NCBI GenBank assembly: GCA_042569785.1
Contig: JBHPGW010000007.1
Location: 1 to 61,006 of the forward strand
Direction of reading: 5' to 3'
DNA: 61,006 bases
Origin: JBHPGW01 sp042569785
GTDB lineage: Bacteria; Planctomycetota; Phycisphaerae; Sedimentisphaerales; Anaerobacaceae
Part shown: positions 42,156 to 52,100 of the stretch, one piece after another
Numbering within the stretch: position 1 is the stretch's first letter
Layout of the letters: every line of letters begins with the position of its first letter
The notes under the pieces: generated by a model
What the model was told of the DNA's origin: nothing
Databases searched by the model: none
The model's input: only the letters and a program-made list of their open reading frames with translations
Made by a program: the position numbers and the translations under genes

Positions 42156-42749
42156 CTATATTTGGTTTGTCTGTTCAATAATTTGCAGTATCTGCTCGAT
42201 CTTTTCAATGGTAAAATCGGCGTGTACGGCAAAATCTTCGGCGTCAGCGTGATTGGCAAGTAAAACCGCATTGGCGCCGGCGGCCTTTGCGCATAGCAGA
42301 TCGAACAGGTAATCGCCTACGAGCAGGGTTTCGTTGGGGTTTACATCGAACTGACGACAAATTTCCAGTACGCCGAAAGCATCGGGCTTGACGGGGCCAT
42401 CTTCTCTGCCGACTACTATGTCAAAGTGCAGATTATGCTTTTGGGCGACAGCGACGGCGTTGGCTTTTGTGTTGCGAGTTAAGACAGCGATGCCGATATC
42501 GCTTTCTCGAAGTCTCTGCAGCGTTCGTCTTGCTCCAGGATTCAAGGTGGATTTTGTTATAGCTTCGAGTTCATATTTATGAAGCAGTTTTTGGGCATGT
42601 GCACGCTGTGAAGGAGACATTGCCTCCATAGCCTCCCATACAGGACCTGAATCTTTGTTCAGTCCCATCTGTTGGCGAAGGGCACCAAAATCCAGGAAAG
42701 GCTCGGTTATTGTGCCGTCCAAATCAAATATTACCGCTTTAATTGACAT
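42156..42749 (-). CDS. HAD-family phosphatase, phosphoglycolate phosphatase-like
   Basis: A 197-residue protein with all HAD motifs: VIFDLDGTI (nucleophile Asp at the first D), IAVLTRNT, KPDAFGVLEI and LLVGDYLFD. The cap is small and helical, as in phosphoglycolate phosphatases. Substrate not certain. ATG 42749 is followed on the same strand by the lipoprotein gene. Confidence 0.85.
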   Translation of the reverse strand: MSIKAVIFDLDGTITEPFLDFGALRQQMGLNKDSGPVWEAMEAMSPSQRAHAQKLLHKYELEAITKSTLNPGARRTLQRLRESDIGIAVLTRNTKANAVAVAQKHNLHFDIVVGREDGPVKPDAFGVLEICRQFDVNPNETLLVGDYLFDLLCAKAAGANAVLLANHADAEDFAVHADFTIEKIEQILQIIEQTNQI

Positions 42750-42774
42750 CTTTAAGAATTACGAATATGTGAGC

Positions 42775-43671
42775 TTATAGTTCAGGATTTAGTTTCTTTT
42801 TACGCAGCAGTTCGATAAGATACCTTGCCGCCTGGCTTAACATTTTATCTTTTCGTATGATAATGCCGGTAGGCCTGTAGAAGTTTTCATCGGAAAACTC
42901 TACGGCTTTTAGTGTTGAGCTGGCAAGTTCCTGCGAAACGGCAGTTATGGGCAAAATGCTGACGCCGGAGTTTATCTCAACAGCACGTTTGACAGTTTCT
43001 ATGTTATCGAATTCCATTACAGGGCGAAGGACAATATTGTGGCGATGTAAAATATTGTCGATCCATATTCGGGTCGGCACCTGGTTGTCAAAGCCTATGA
43101 ACCTCTCGAACTGGATTTTGTGGATGTCGACCTGCGATTTGTTTGCCAGATGATGTTTTGGGCTGCATACCAATACCAGAGGCTCATTCTCAAAATCATG
43201 GACTTCGAGCCTCTTGTCTTTTTTGGGGACAGCTACAAGGCCTATATCAATATCTCCGCCTAAGACTCTTTCATAGATCCTCTCTGCGCCGAGGTATTCG
43301 ATATGGACGTTGACATCGGGATACCTGACCATGATTTTTTTGACATAGTCCGGCAGTGTGTGCATGCCGATACTGTAAATAGCGCCAACATTTATCATGG
43401 TGGTTACTGAGGACTTCAGGCTGTTCAATTCGTTTTTGAGATGTTCGTATCTGTCGATGATGCCTTTGGCGGCTTTGTAGAATAATTGTCCTTCTTTTGT
43501 AAGTTCGATAGGCCTTTTCCTGCGGTCGATGAGTTGACACTTGTGGATAAGTTCGAGTTGCGCCAACTGCTGAGATACCGCCGACTGGCTGAGGATGTTT
43601 TTCTCGGCAGTTTTTGAAAAGCTCGATAGTTCGGCCAAATCACAGAATATCTTTAGTGTTTCTATGTGCAT
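42775..43671 (-). CDS. LysR-family transcriptional regulator
   Basis: A 298-residue protein starting with the LysR HTH, LKIFCDLAELSSFSKTAEKN, ILSQSAVSQQLAQLE, then the periplasmic-binding-like effector domain. The HTH is complete. It is transcribed divergently from gdhA (43845) across 173 bases, the usual LysR target layout, which suggests control of glutamate metabolism. Confidence 0.92.
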   Translation of the reverse strand: MHIETLKIFCDLAELSSFSKTAEKNILSQSAVSQQLAQLELIHKCQLIDRRKRPIELTKEGQLFYKAAKGIIDRYEHLKNELNSLKSSVTTMINVGAIYSIGMHTLPDYVKKIMVRYPDVNVHIEYLGAERIYERVLGGDIDIGLVAVPKKDKRLEVHDFENEPLVLVCSPKHHLANKSQVDIHKIQFERFIGFDNQVPTRIWIDNILHRHNIVLRPVMEFDNIETVKRAVEINSGVSILPITAVSQELASSTLKAVEFSDENFYRPTGIIIRKDKMLSQAARYLIELLRKKKLNPEL

Positions 43672-43728
43672 TATAAGATTACCTAATAATCTATATTACC
43701 ACTTACGTCTTTGTTTTAAGCGGCTGAA

Positions 43729-43788
43729 TTAGTAAACTATTGTTAGTAAAGGTGTTCCAAGGCGATTCTGCGAAAGCTAATGTTAGCT
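43729..43788. promoter_or_regulatory. Repeat and palindrome between lysR-type gene and gdhA
   Basis: TTAGTAAA occurs twice (43729-43736, 43743-43750), 14 bases apart, and AGCTAA TG TTAGCT at 43775-43788 is a palindrome. Both lie between the two divergent starts, so they are candidate LysR sites for gdhA control. Confidence 0.4.
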
Positions 43789-43844
43789 TAACGTATTCTT
43801 ATAATTGTGAAAAGTAAAAAATTATTTTTTTGGGAGATATGTAG

Positions 43845-45188
43845 ATGACAAGTGAAAGGTATATCGAATCGGTTTACGAACAGGTTTTGAGTCGAAATCC
43901 TGGTGAGGTGGAATTTCATCAGGCGGTAAAAGAAGTTCTCGATTGCCTTGGCCCTGTATTGGATAAGAATCCTCAGTATATCAAAGGTGGTATTCTTGAG
44001 CGGTTAGTTGAGCCGGAAAGACAGTTGATCTTTCGTGTTCCCTGGCAGGATGATAAAGGGAATGTACACGTAAACCGTGGTTTCAGGGTGGAGTTCAACA
44101 GTGCTCTTGGGCCTTACAAGGGTGGCCTGCGGTTCCATCCGAGCGTTTATCTCGGTATTGTTAAGTTTCTTGCCTTTGAGCAGATTCTGAAAAATTCCCT
44201 GACGGGACTGATGATGGGCGGCGGTAAAGGCGGGGCGGATTTTGACCCTAAGGGCAGAAGCGATGATGAAGTAATGAGGTTTTGTCAGAGTTTTATGACC
44301 GAGCTTTGTGCTCATATTGGCCCGGATACGGATGTGCCGGCTGGTGATATCGGCGTCGGCGGACGCGAGGTTGGTTTTATGTTTGGCCAATATAAACGTA
44401 TACGCAATGAGTTCACAGGCGTTCTTACCGGTAAGGGCCTTGAATGGGCGGGGTCTCTCGTACGCACAGAAGCTACCGGTTACGGCCTGGTTTACATTAT
44501 GAAAGAACTGTTAGAGGAAAACGGGAAGAGCTTTGAGGGTTTGACGGTGAGCATATCCGGTTCGGGCAATGTGGCTATTTTTGCCGCGGAGAAGGTATAT
44601 CAGCTCGGCGGTAAAGTAGTGACGCTTAGCGACTCTAACGGGTTTATCTATGACCCTGACGGTATCGATCTTGACACTGTCAAGCATATCAAACTGGTTG
44701 AAAGAAAACGCATCAAGGAATATGTTTCAACTCACAAAAATGCCCAATATACTGACGGTTTTCAAAATATTTGGAGCGTTAAATGTGATATCGCACTGCC
44801 TTGTGCAACTCAGAATGAAATTGACGAGGCTGGAGCCAAGGCACTGGCAGAGAACGGCTGTTTTGCAGTCGGCGAAGGAGCCAATATGCCCACCACCCCG
44901 GAAGGCATTAAAGTGTTCCAGGACAGCGGAGTGTTGTTTATTCCCGGCAAGGCAGCCAATGCCGGTGGTGTTGCGGTTTCGGGTCTGGAGATGGCACAGA
45001 ACAGCCAGAGGCTTTACTGGACGTTTGAAAGAGCCGATGCCGAGCTCAACGAGATCATGGTAAATATTTACAAAAATATCAGCCAGGCCGCTGAGGAATA
45101 TGGCCATAAGAATAATTTTGTTATAGGAGCAAATATCGCAGGCTTTATCAAAGTCGCAAACGCAATGCTCGCTCAGGGCCTTGTCTGA
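43845..45188 (+). CDS. gdhA: Glutamate dehydrogenase, NADP-type (family I)
   Basis: A 447-residue protein with GGGAG before ATG 43845. It has the family I layout: PYKGGLRFHPSV, MGGGKGGADFDPKGRSDDEVMRF with the catalytic Lys, DIGVGGREVGFM and a GSGNVAIFAAEK Rossmann loop; the length equals hexameric NADP-dependent enzymes. It makes glutamate from 2-oxoglutarate and ammonium. The second GDH at 45325 belongs to another family; a terminator separates them. Confidence 0.94.
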   Translation: MTSERYIESVYEQVLSRNPGEVEFHQAVKEVLDCLGPVLDKNPQYIKGGILERLVEPERQLIFRVPWQDDKGNVHVNRGFRVEFNSALGPYKGGLRFHPSVYLGIVKFLAFEQILKNSLTGLMMGGGKGGADFDPKGRSDDEVMRFCQSFMTELCAHIGPDTDVPAGDIGVGGREVGFMFGQYKRIRNEFTGVLTGKGLEWAGSLVRTEATGYGLVYIMKELLEENGKSFEGLTVSISGSGNVAIFAAEKVYQLGGKVVTLSDSNGFIYDPDGIDLDTVKHIKLVERKRIKEYVSTHKNAQYTDGFQNIWSVKCDIALPCATQNEIDEAGAKALAENGCFAVGEGANMPTTPEGIKVFQDSGVLFIPGKAANAGGVAVSGLEMAQNSQRLYWTFERADAELNEIMVNIYKNISQAAEEYGHKNNFVIGANIAGFIKVANAMLAQGLV

Positions 45189-45216
45189 CGAAAATCAGTG
45201 ATAACAGCAGGAGCCA

Positions 45217-45252
45217 AAAGGGCGCTCATAATTTATGGGCGTCCTTTTTTTT
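45217..45252 (+). terminator. Terminator after gdhA
   Basis: AAAGGGCGCTCATAA (45217-45231) pairs with TTATGGGCGTCCTTT (45233-45247) with two G-U pairs, and a T-run (45244-45251) follows. A factor-independent terminator between the two dehydrogenase genes. Confidence 0.85.
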
Positions 45253-45324
45253 CTGTACATCAGTTGTTGTGTTGTTACAATTCACTTCGAAACATTATTA
45301 ATATCATGGAGGCACAAGACTGAT

Positions 45325-46584
45325 ATGGGACATCAAAAAGACAGCATTTTAAAAACTTCGCTTTACAATTTCGAGTTGGTTTCGAAGAGGCTTGCTCTTG
45401 ATACCGATATTCACAAAAAAATCCTTGGCCCAAGAGAAAAGATAGAAACCCGGATCAATCCTGTGATGTCGAACGGCAGGGTGGTGAACATGAAAGTTTT
45501 TATTGTTCGCCATAACGATTCTTTGGGGCCATCCAAGGGCGGGATAAGAATGACCCCTGATGTTAGCCTTGATGATATTTCCGGTCTTGCGATGGAGATG
45601 ACCTGGAAGACCTCGCTTATCGGTGTTCCTTTCGGCGGCGGCAAATCCGGGATTCAGTTTGACCCGGATAAGTTATCAACCAGTGAGAAGCAAATCGTTA
45701 TACGTTCGTTCACTCGCGGAGTTCGCCGGCATATTGGCCCTGAAATTTATATCCCGGCGCCGGATATGGGTACCAACGAAATGGACATGGCCCATATTCG
45801 TGATTGCATCTCATACTCTGACGGGACATCGATAACTAACGGCTGCTTCGTAACCGGAAAGCCGGTAATTTTGGGCGGGATCGTCGGCAGACGCGAAGCA
45901 ACCGGTATGGGCGTTGTCTATACCATACAAGCAATGTGCGAAAATCTTGGTCTGGATATCAGTAAGATGCGAGTTGCCGTGCAGGGCTTTGGTAATGTAG
46001 GCTCTGTAGCAGCTTTGGAGGTCGCCAGAAGCGGTGCCAAAGTGATAGCTGTTGCCGATATTACAGGGGTGGTGACAAATCCTAAGGGCCTCGACGTGGA
46101 ATTGCTTTTACGTTATGTTGAGCAAACAGGCGGAGTCAAGGGCTTTAAAGACGCGACTGCCCTGGATAAAGATGAAATCTTCGGTATCGATTGCGATATA
46201 TTGATACCGGCTGCTGCGGGTTCTCAGATTACCCTGGGCAATGTCAAAGACATAAAGGCCAAAATTATTGCTGAAGGTGCAAACGCGCCGACAACTCCGG
46301 AGGCTGACGAGATTTTGAACGACAGAGGGATACTTGTGATACCAGATATTCTCTGTAACGCAGGCGGTGTCTTTGTCTCTTATCTGGAATACACCCAGGA
46401 GACTCAGCGTGAACAGATGACGCTTGCACAGGTCGAAAAAAGGCTCGCCGAAAGAATGAGGCAACGTTTTGGTAAAGTTTATGATCTTGCAAAGCATAAG
46501 AGTCTCACCATGCGAGAAGCTGCGATGAATATGGCGGTCAGCAGGGTGGTCAAGGCTGTATTTGCCAGGGGACTTTTGCCGTAG
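45325..46584 (+). CDS. Glu/Leu/Phe/Val dehydrogenase, family II
   Basis: A 419-residue protein read from ATG 45325 (GGAGG at 45307-45311). It has PSKGGIRMTPDVS, PFGGGKSGIQFDPDKLS and IPAPDMGTNEMDMA, the family II glutamate dehydrogenase pattern, and a GFGNVGSVAALEVARSGAK Rossmann loop. Substrate and coenzyme are not certain; it may act in glutamate breakdown with NAD, while the gene at 43845 acts in synthesis. Followed after 11 bases by the DNA glycosylase gene. Confidence 0.9.
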   Translation: MGHQKDSILKTSLYNFELVSKRLALDTDIHKKILGPREKIETRINPVMSNGRVVNMKVFIVRHNDSLGPSKGGIRMTPDVSLDDISGLAMEMTWKTSLIGVPFGGGKSGIQFDPDKLSTSEKQIVIRSFTRGVRRHIGPEIYIPAPDMGTNEMDMAHIRDCISYSDGTSITNGCFVTGKPVILGGIVGRREATGMGVVYTIQAMCENLGLDISKMRVAVQGFGNVGSVAALEVARSGAKVIAVADITGVVTNPKGLDVELLLRYVEQTGGVKGFKDATALDKDEIFGIDCDILIPAAAGSQITLGNVKDIKAKIIAEGANAPTTPEADEILNDRGILVIPDILCNAGGVFVSYLEYTQETQREQMTLAQVEKRLAERMRQRFGKVYDLAKHKSLTMREAAMNMAVSRVVKAVFARGLLP

Positions 46585-46595
46585 GGACGAAAAAA

Positions 46596-47300
46596 ATGTC
46601 GGATGTTGATATAAACAAAGTAGTAAGCCAGCATGTGGAAATGGAAAACTTTTTCAGTGGCGGTTTTACCGTCAAAGGCCAACAAGCTATGGAGAAGCAA
46701 AAAGTGGCTCAAGATGCCGTTAAAGAACTCAAAGTACTGGCCGAGCAAATTTGTAAGTGCCGTAAATGCGAATTAGGCTCGCAACGCAAAAACGCGGTTC
46801 CCGGTGAAGGCAATCCTTCGGCTAAGATTATGTTCATAGGCGAAGCGCCCGGAGCTGACGAAGATACCCAGGGCAGGCCCTTCGTTGGCAGGGCGGGACA
46901 GTTGCTGGAAAAGATCATCATAGCGTGCGGCCTCAAGCGAAGCGATGTCTTTATCGGCAATATCCTAAAGTGCCGACCGCCCGGCAATCGCGACCCCAAG
47001 CCCGATGAGATAGTAAGCTGCCTGCCGTATCTTCAGCGGCAAATTGAAACTATTCAGCCGGAAATTATCGTAGCCCTCGGTGCCCACGCAGCCAGGACTT
47101 TGCTGGATACGAACAAGCCTATAGGCCAGCTTCGAGGCCGGTTCCACGAATATTATAGCTCAGAAGATGCCGAGCCGATTAAATTCATGCCGACCTATCA
47201 TCCAGCTTATTTATTGCGAAATTACTCCGACGATAACCGCCGAAAGGTCTGGGAAGACATGAAGAAAGTCCTGGCAGAATTAGACCTGCCGATCCCGTAA
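46596..47300 (+). CDS. Type-4 (Fe-S) uracil-DNA glycosylase
   Basis: A 234-residue protein; the core is a type-4 UDG: CKCRKCELG cysteines for the iron-sulfur cluster at about 53-58, GEAPGADEDTQGRPFVGRAGQLLE with the catalytic motif, GNILKCRPPGNRDPKPDEI with a further Cys, and the closing PTYHPAYLLRN. It removes uracil from DNA. Next to it is a 158-base palindromic sequence, then dnaA. Confidence 0.92.
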   Translation: MSDVDINKVVSQHVEMENFFSGGFTVKGQQAMEKQKVAQDAVKELKVLAEQICKCRKCELGSQRKNAVPGEGNPSAKIMFIGEAPGADEDTQGRPFVGRAGQLLEKIIIACGLKRSDVFIGNILKCRPPGNRDPKPDEIVSCLPYLQRQIETIQPEIIVALGAHAARTLLDTNKPIGQLRGRFHEYYSSEDAEPIKFMPTYHPAYLLRNYSDDNRRKVWEDMKKVLAELDLPIP

Positions 47301-47305
47301 AGCTT

Positions 47306-47463
47306 AGAGCATTTTAATATTTTCTGTTCGCATTTAGGCCGTCGTGAGGACAAGGCTGGCAAGGAAGAAAACGCAACTCTACTTATTGTAGGGTGAGTAT
47401 TTCTGATGCCGACAGCCGAAGCCGCAACAGGCATAAAGCGAACACGAAAAATTAAATTGCTCT
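47306..47463. repeat. 158-base imperfect palindrome, MITE-like
   Basis: The arms AGAGCATTTTAATATTTTCT (47306 on) and the inverse complement of the segment ending at 47463 match at the ends almost completely, and complementarity continues inward to CTAC-TTATT-GTAG at 47379-47391, whose centre coincides with the midpoint. There is no ORF. It is either a small inverted-repeat element or a long structured RNA; it does not have the integron attC core. Confidence 0.6.
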
Positions 47464-47563
47464 AATACTCATTCTCAATAGAATAATAATTCTGTATCGT
47501 AGAGTCAAGATTTTTAACCTCACCTTGAAAGCATTTGGGCCGGGCAGAATGGAGTTTTGCTGC

Positions 47564-48874
47564 TCAGGTTTTTGATATTTGCCTTGTCAGTTCGTTCAGC
47601 GTGGCGTGCATTTGGGCGTCGCCTTGTCTTACCGACTCGATCTTGTTGCATGCGTGCATAACGGTTGTATGGTCCCTTCCGCCGAGATGTCCGCCGATCT
47701 CTTCAAAGCTGTGCCTGGTAAGATTTCGAGCTAAATACATACATATCTGGCGAGGTTCGGTGATGGATTGGCTTCGCTTTTTGCTTTGCAGATCAACCTG
47801 GCGAACATTAAAGTGTCCGGTTACAACGTCGATAATATCCGCGATGCCAATATGTTTTGGCACGTTTTCGACCTGGCCCTGCAAAGCCATCTGTGCCAGT
47901 TCGAGTGAGATTTCCTTGCCTGTAGTGGATGCGACGGCGTAGATGGTCGTCAGCGCCCCTTCGAGTTCGCGGATGTTGGCGTGAACTTTACGGGCGATAT
48001 ATTCAGCGATCTCATCGGAAATATCCAAGCCGCGAAGATGTGCCTTTTTCTGCACGATAGCCACCCTTGTATCATGGCTTGGCGGATCGATCCTTGTTAC
48101 CAGGCCCCAGTTGAATCTGCTGGTAAGGCGTTCTTCCAGCGAAGGGATGTCGGCAGGTGAAGAGTCGCCGCTTAGAATTATCTGTTTGCCGTTATTGTAC
48201 AGCGCGTTGAACGTGTGAAAAAATTCTTCCTGGCTTTGTTCTCGTTCGCGCAGGAACTGGATATCGTCGATCACGAGCATATCGACGCTGCGGAACTGGC
48301 TTTGAAAGCCGGCCAGATTGCCCGTCTCGATCGCCCTGATAAATCGGTTAACGAACTCTTCACAGCTTAAAAACTGAATTACCGAGACCTGAGATTTTTG
48401 TTGGGCCTCATAGCAGACCGCATGCAGCAGATGGGTCTTACCCAGTCCGGAGTTGCCGTAAATAAATAACGGATTGTAAGTGTTCCCGGGAGACTGGCTT
48501 ATCGCGACACAGCTTGCCTGTGCCAGGCGATTGCTCGGGCCTACTACAAAATTATCGAAGGTGTAATCGGGATGGAGCTTAACTGTGGTTTCTGATTCAA
48601 CTGGTTGATCAGCGGTATTTTGGGTCGATCCCACCTGGAAATCCACTGTTATCAGGTGCCCGGTTATCTGCTGAGCGGCGCGGGTGAAACTGTCTTTACA
48701 ATTGTTTCGCAAAAACTGAACCGTCGCTTCGTCAGGGCAGGCGATATCAAGCGAACCGCCATCAAGACGTATTATTGAGAGCTTGTCGAACCATTTGCGG
48801 GTATTGACCGGATCAATTACCCTGGCACGATCAAGTATATCAACAAAGATGTTTTCAACTTCCCGAGTTGCCAA
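47564..48874 (-). CDS. dnaA: Chromosomal replication initiator DnaA
   Basis: A 436-residue DnaA: domain I start, then NPLFIYGNSGLGKTHLLHAV (Walker A), DMLVIDDIQFL (Walker B), TSRFNWGLVTRI sensor and a C-terminal DNA-binding domain with EIGGHLGGRDHTTVMHACNKI, the signature that reads DnaA boxes. It confirms that the host uses the bacterial initiation pathway, in contrast to the Orc1/Cdc6-like gene of the element. No dnaN or consensus DnaA boxes were seen around it. Confidence 0.95.
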   Translation of the reverse strand: MATREVENIFVDILDRARVIDPVNTRKWFDKLSIIRLDGGSLDIACPDEATVQFLRNNCKDSFTRAAQQITGHLITVDFQVGSTQNTADQPVESETTVKLHPDYTFDNFVVGPSNRLAQASCVAISQSPGNTYNPLFIYGNSGLGKTHLLHAVCYEAQQKSQVSVIQFLSCEEFVNRFIRAIETGNLAGFQSQFRSVDMLVIDDIQFLREREQSQEEFFHTFNALYNNGKQIILSGDSSPADIPSLEERLTSRFNWGLVTRIDPPSHDTRVAIVQKKAHLRGLDISDEIAEYIARKVHANIRELEGALTTIYAVASTTGKEISLELAQMALQGQVENVPKHIGIADIIDVVTGHFNVRQVDLQSKKRSQSITEPRQICMYLARNLTRHSFEEIGGHLGGRDHTTVMHACNKIESVRQGDAQMHATLNELTRQISKT

Positions 48875-49061
48875 TCCAGACTCCTTCTTTTCTTAAAGAT
48901 AGCGGTCGCTGTCGTAGACTGAAAGCAGCCCTTCCTAAAACTTTTATTACGTCAAAAAAGACACACCTTCTCCTATTAAACGAAAAGTCTCACAAAAACA
49001 AGCGGTCTTGGAAATCTAATCGTTTTACACTGATTTGTCAAAGGAAAAAAATATCAATTAC

Positions 49062-49106
49062 CAAAAAAAGTGTGTGAGATTTTTTCTCGCAAAAAAATCT
49101 CACACA
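49062..49106 (-). terminator. Terminator of the 49151-53800 gene
   Basis: On the minus strand the stem is GTGTGAGATTTTTT (complement of 49092-49105) and AAAAAATCTCACAC (complement of 49072-49085), with a short loop, followed by ACTTTTTTT (complement of 49062-49070). A classic factor-independent terminator, 45 bases after the stop codon. Confidence 0.82.
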
Positions 49107-49150
49107 TATATCGAGCCGATCTTTTGTGGGCTATTTATTGTTTTTGCCGA

Positions 49151-52100
49151 TTACTCGTTGTACAACGACAATATCTGCTCCGCGTTAAGGGCGTACCCGT
49201 AAATTCGCATATCATCGATCATGCCGTCGAAATATTCTGCGTCTTCGCTGCCACGAGTCCCGATGGTTAGTTTGGCGTCAGTGCCAGAACCAAAGCCGCT
49301 GCTGTGTGCTCCGGTAGAATCATATTGGCCGTCAATGTAGAGCTTCATTTCTCCGGTCGAGGCTTCGTAAGTAGCGGTCACTAAATACCATTTGTCTGCG
49401 GTAAGTGTCTGTATCGAGTCTTGGGTGTCCAAACCTACTCTGAAGTGGAATTTATCGGTGTTGCTTATCCAGATACCAAACCAGTTCGTGCCGCTGCTGA
49501 CATCATAACGGTCGTATTCAGCGATAGCTCTCCAGTTGCCTGTAACAGTCCTCGGGTTTATCCAGGTTGAGATCGTAAATGAGTTTGGAGCGAAATTCAA
49601 CCCGCTTGTTGCGTCAGCGGTTTTTGCGTAATCGCCGCTACCGTCAAGGTTGAGGCAAATCCCGCGATTTGGGTCGTCAGTTACCCAGTTGGCATCGCCG
49701 AATAGTGTGCAGTCGTTACCTCCTGTTCCGCTGTCTACAGCGGTATTTCCATCGCCATCGTCGAATGCCCAATAGCCCGGTTTTGGTCCTCCGTCAGCGA
49801 GCAGCCATTCACCAGCCAACAGGCACAGATCGTTGGCGTCGACAGAGTTATTGTCGTCAAAATCAAGTTTGTCGTCGTAGTTGCCGTCACCTGCCTGCGA
49901 TCGCCAGCCTGCGGCGAAGACCGCAAAATCCTTAGAGTCGATGATACCGTCAGGCTTAACATCGGCGTAAAGCTTTCTTACCGTTACATCAACAAACCTG
50001 GAAGCCTGGCCGCCGTATATATCTGTCACGGTCAGCCGAATACTATGCGGCAACATCTCGCAGGAACACGATTCAGTTAGACGCCTGGCACTAAGCGAAG
50101 AAGTTGTAAAGTTCGGTTCACTTGACAGTACTCCATCTACATCGCTGCTCCATTCATAGGTGAATGGCCCGAATCCGCTATGAACTATACTGGTAAAGGT
50201 AATTGGGTCGTTGTGGTCTACAGCTGTCCCTGCCGACGGCGAGTTAATCTCGATATCCAGCAACTGCTGATCCATTGCCGGCATATACACCCGCCGTTTT
50301 TCTGTCGTCTCACCGCTGATGCAAATAAGATCAAGAATATACACCGGAGCGATCCACTCCTGCGAAGTAACAAAGTCATCCTCAAAATAGCCCAGCGAAA
50401 CATTATTTACCTCTATCATCTCACAATCAACAGGCAACAAACACCCCTTGATCAAAGCATCCTGTCCGAGTTGATGGAATTGATCTATAGCACCCATTGC
50501 TGATGTCAGTGGTACAGGCGCTTCCCGTGAAACATCCCGCCATATTTTAATAAATGACCGAACATCCCAGGAGCCATCTATCAGGATGGTGATCTTTCCG
50601 CCGGGACCTACTACAGGGTAGTTCTGGTCTATGACATTTAATATTCTGCGGTAATTGACGTGTCTTTGATATGGTATTTTGGTGTAGGTTTCTTCGCCGC
50701 TGGCCAGGTTGCCGTGACAGAGATCGGTGATATTTTCAAAAACCACATCCATTTGAGGTATTGTGTTTGCCATGAGCCAACCGTTAGCGATAGTCAGAGC
50801 TTGCGAGTCCGACGGCAGCATCGGTGCCGGATTGCCGGGATTGACCAGGTAGGCACTGCTTTTATCTATGTACATTATGCCGCCGGTATTCTGGTTGATA
50901 ATGAGTTCCTGATTGCCCTCGAACATACTCCAACTGCCCAGCTCGTCCTGTCCCGCTGTGTTTGTTGTCATCCCGTAGTATGAACCGATATTGAGCATCT
51001 GATCGTAACCAACGAGAGTACCTGCCATTCTGAACATCGGCAGCATACCGACCGTCGGCAGGTTAAAGGGGTTGAAAGTGTCGATGATCTCCAATTGTTC
51101 ACCACCTTCGTCAGGTGTTGGGTCAGCGCCTGTTATAACTATAGGTGAAGGTGCAGGAGAAACCACAACCTGTGCCCAGGCAATGTCTGTGTTAAAAACA
51201 TCATCGCGTACCATCAGTTTTATGTCATAAGTGCCTGTGACATTAAATACATACCGTGCAGGGGAATTGCCCCATACGCCGAAGACATCTCCGTCATCAT
51301 TGGGCCCGTCAAAATCGTTATAATCAAAGTCGCAGGCATCGGTATTTACAAGCACGTTCATATCCCAGCGGTAGTATAATGTCGCGCCGCTGTATGTGTC
51401 GGCGTCGGTCGTTGCCGATGCGTTCAAAGGTACACCCTGGCCTACAACAACATTATATACACCACTTGTACCGCCGGCGTCAGCAACTGGGACGTGGTTG
51501 TTTACATCCTGCGACCAGACCTTTGCGCCGTCGACAACTGTATCCTGAAAGACCGCTCCCTGGCCCCAGATGTATTCGTTGCATCCTTCAAAGATCTCGC
51601 CAATTACCACCTGCCTGCGGCCGTGAGGCTGAGTTTGACCGCCGGCCATGAACCAGGATTGCAAAACACTGTGCGGTGGGTCGTTGAGACCGTCTTTTAT
51701 CATAAAGCCCGCAAACAACGGTCCAAAAGTGGCACTGCCACGGGAGTTAGTATGAAAACCGCATATCAAGTGAAGACCGTTCATACCGCCGGCCCAGCTT
51801 CCGGGATTCGATAGAACCTTGCACGATTTAAACGCAACCCATTCCGCGTCTTCGTCGCCCCATTTGGGATTGCCTGTAACGCTGGTGGTTTGATAAGCTT
51901 TAAGGTAGCGATCATAATAAGGCAAAGAGTACGGATGCGTGAAAGTGATCAAATCCTGATTTCCATGCCCGTTGTACCATGTGAAGTCGTGCTCGTCCAT
52001 GTGGTCGTATTCTTTACCTGCCTTATATGGGATCGGCATCCAGCGATACCTCATATAGTATGCACGGGCGCCGCTATTTTTACGCTCCTCGTTATCGGTG

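Noticed and set aside
47306..47463. Integron attC site
   Set aside because: No GTTRRRY/RYYYAAC core at the ends, no integron integrase in the window, and the length exceeds typical attC sites.
48875..49150. Chromosomal origin next to dnaA
   Set aside because: No TTATCCACA-type boxes are present; TTATCCACA-like matches elsewhere (for example near 33846 and 60271) lie inside genes.
49669..49962. Small frames on the plus strand inside the secreted protein gene
   Set aside because: Shadows of the large gene, arginine-rich from complementary codon use, without starts.
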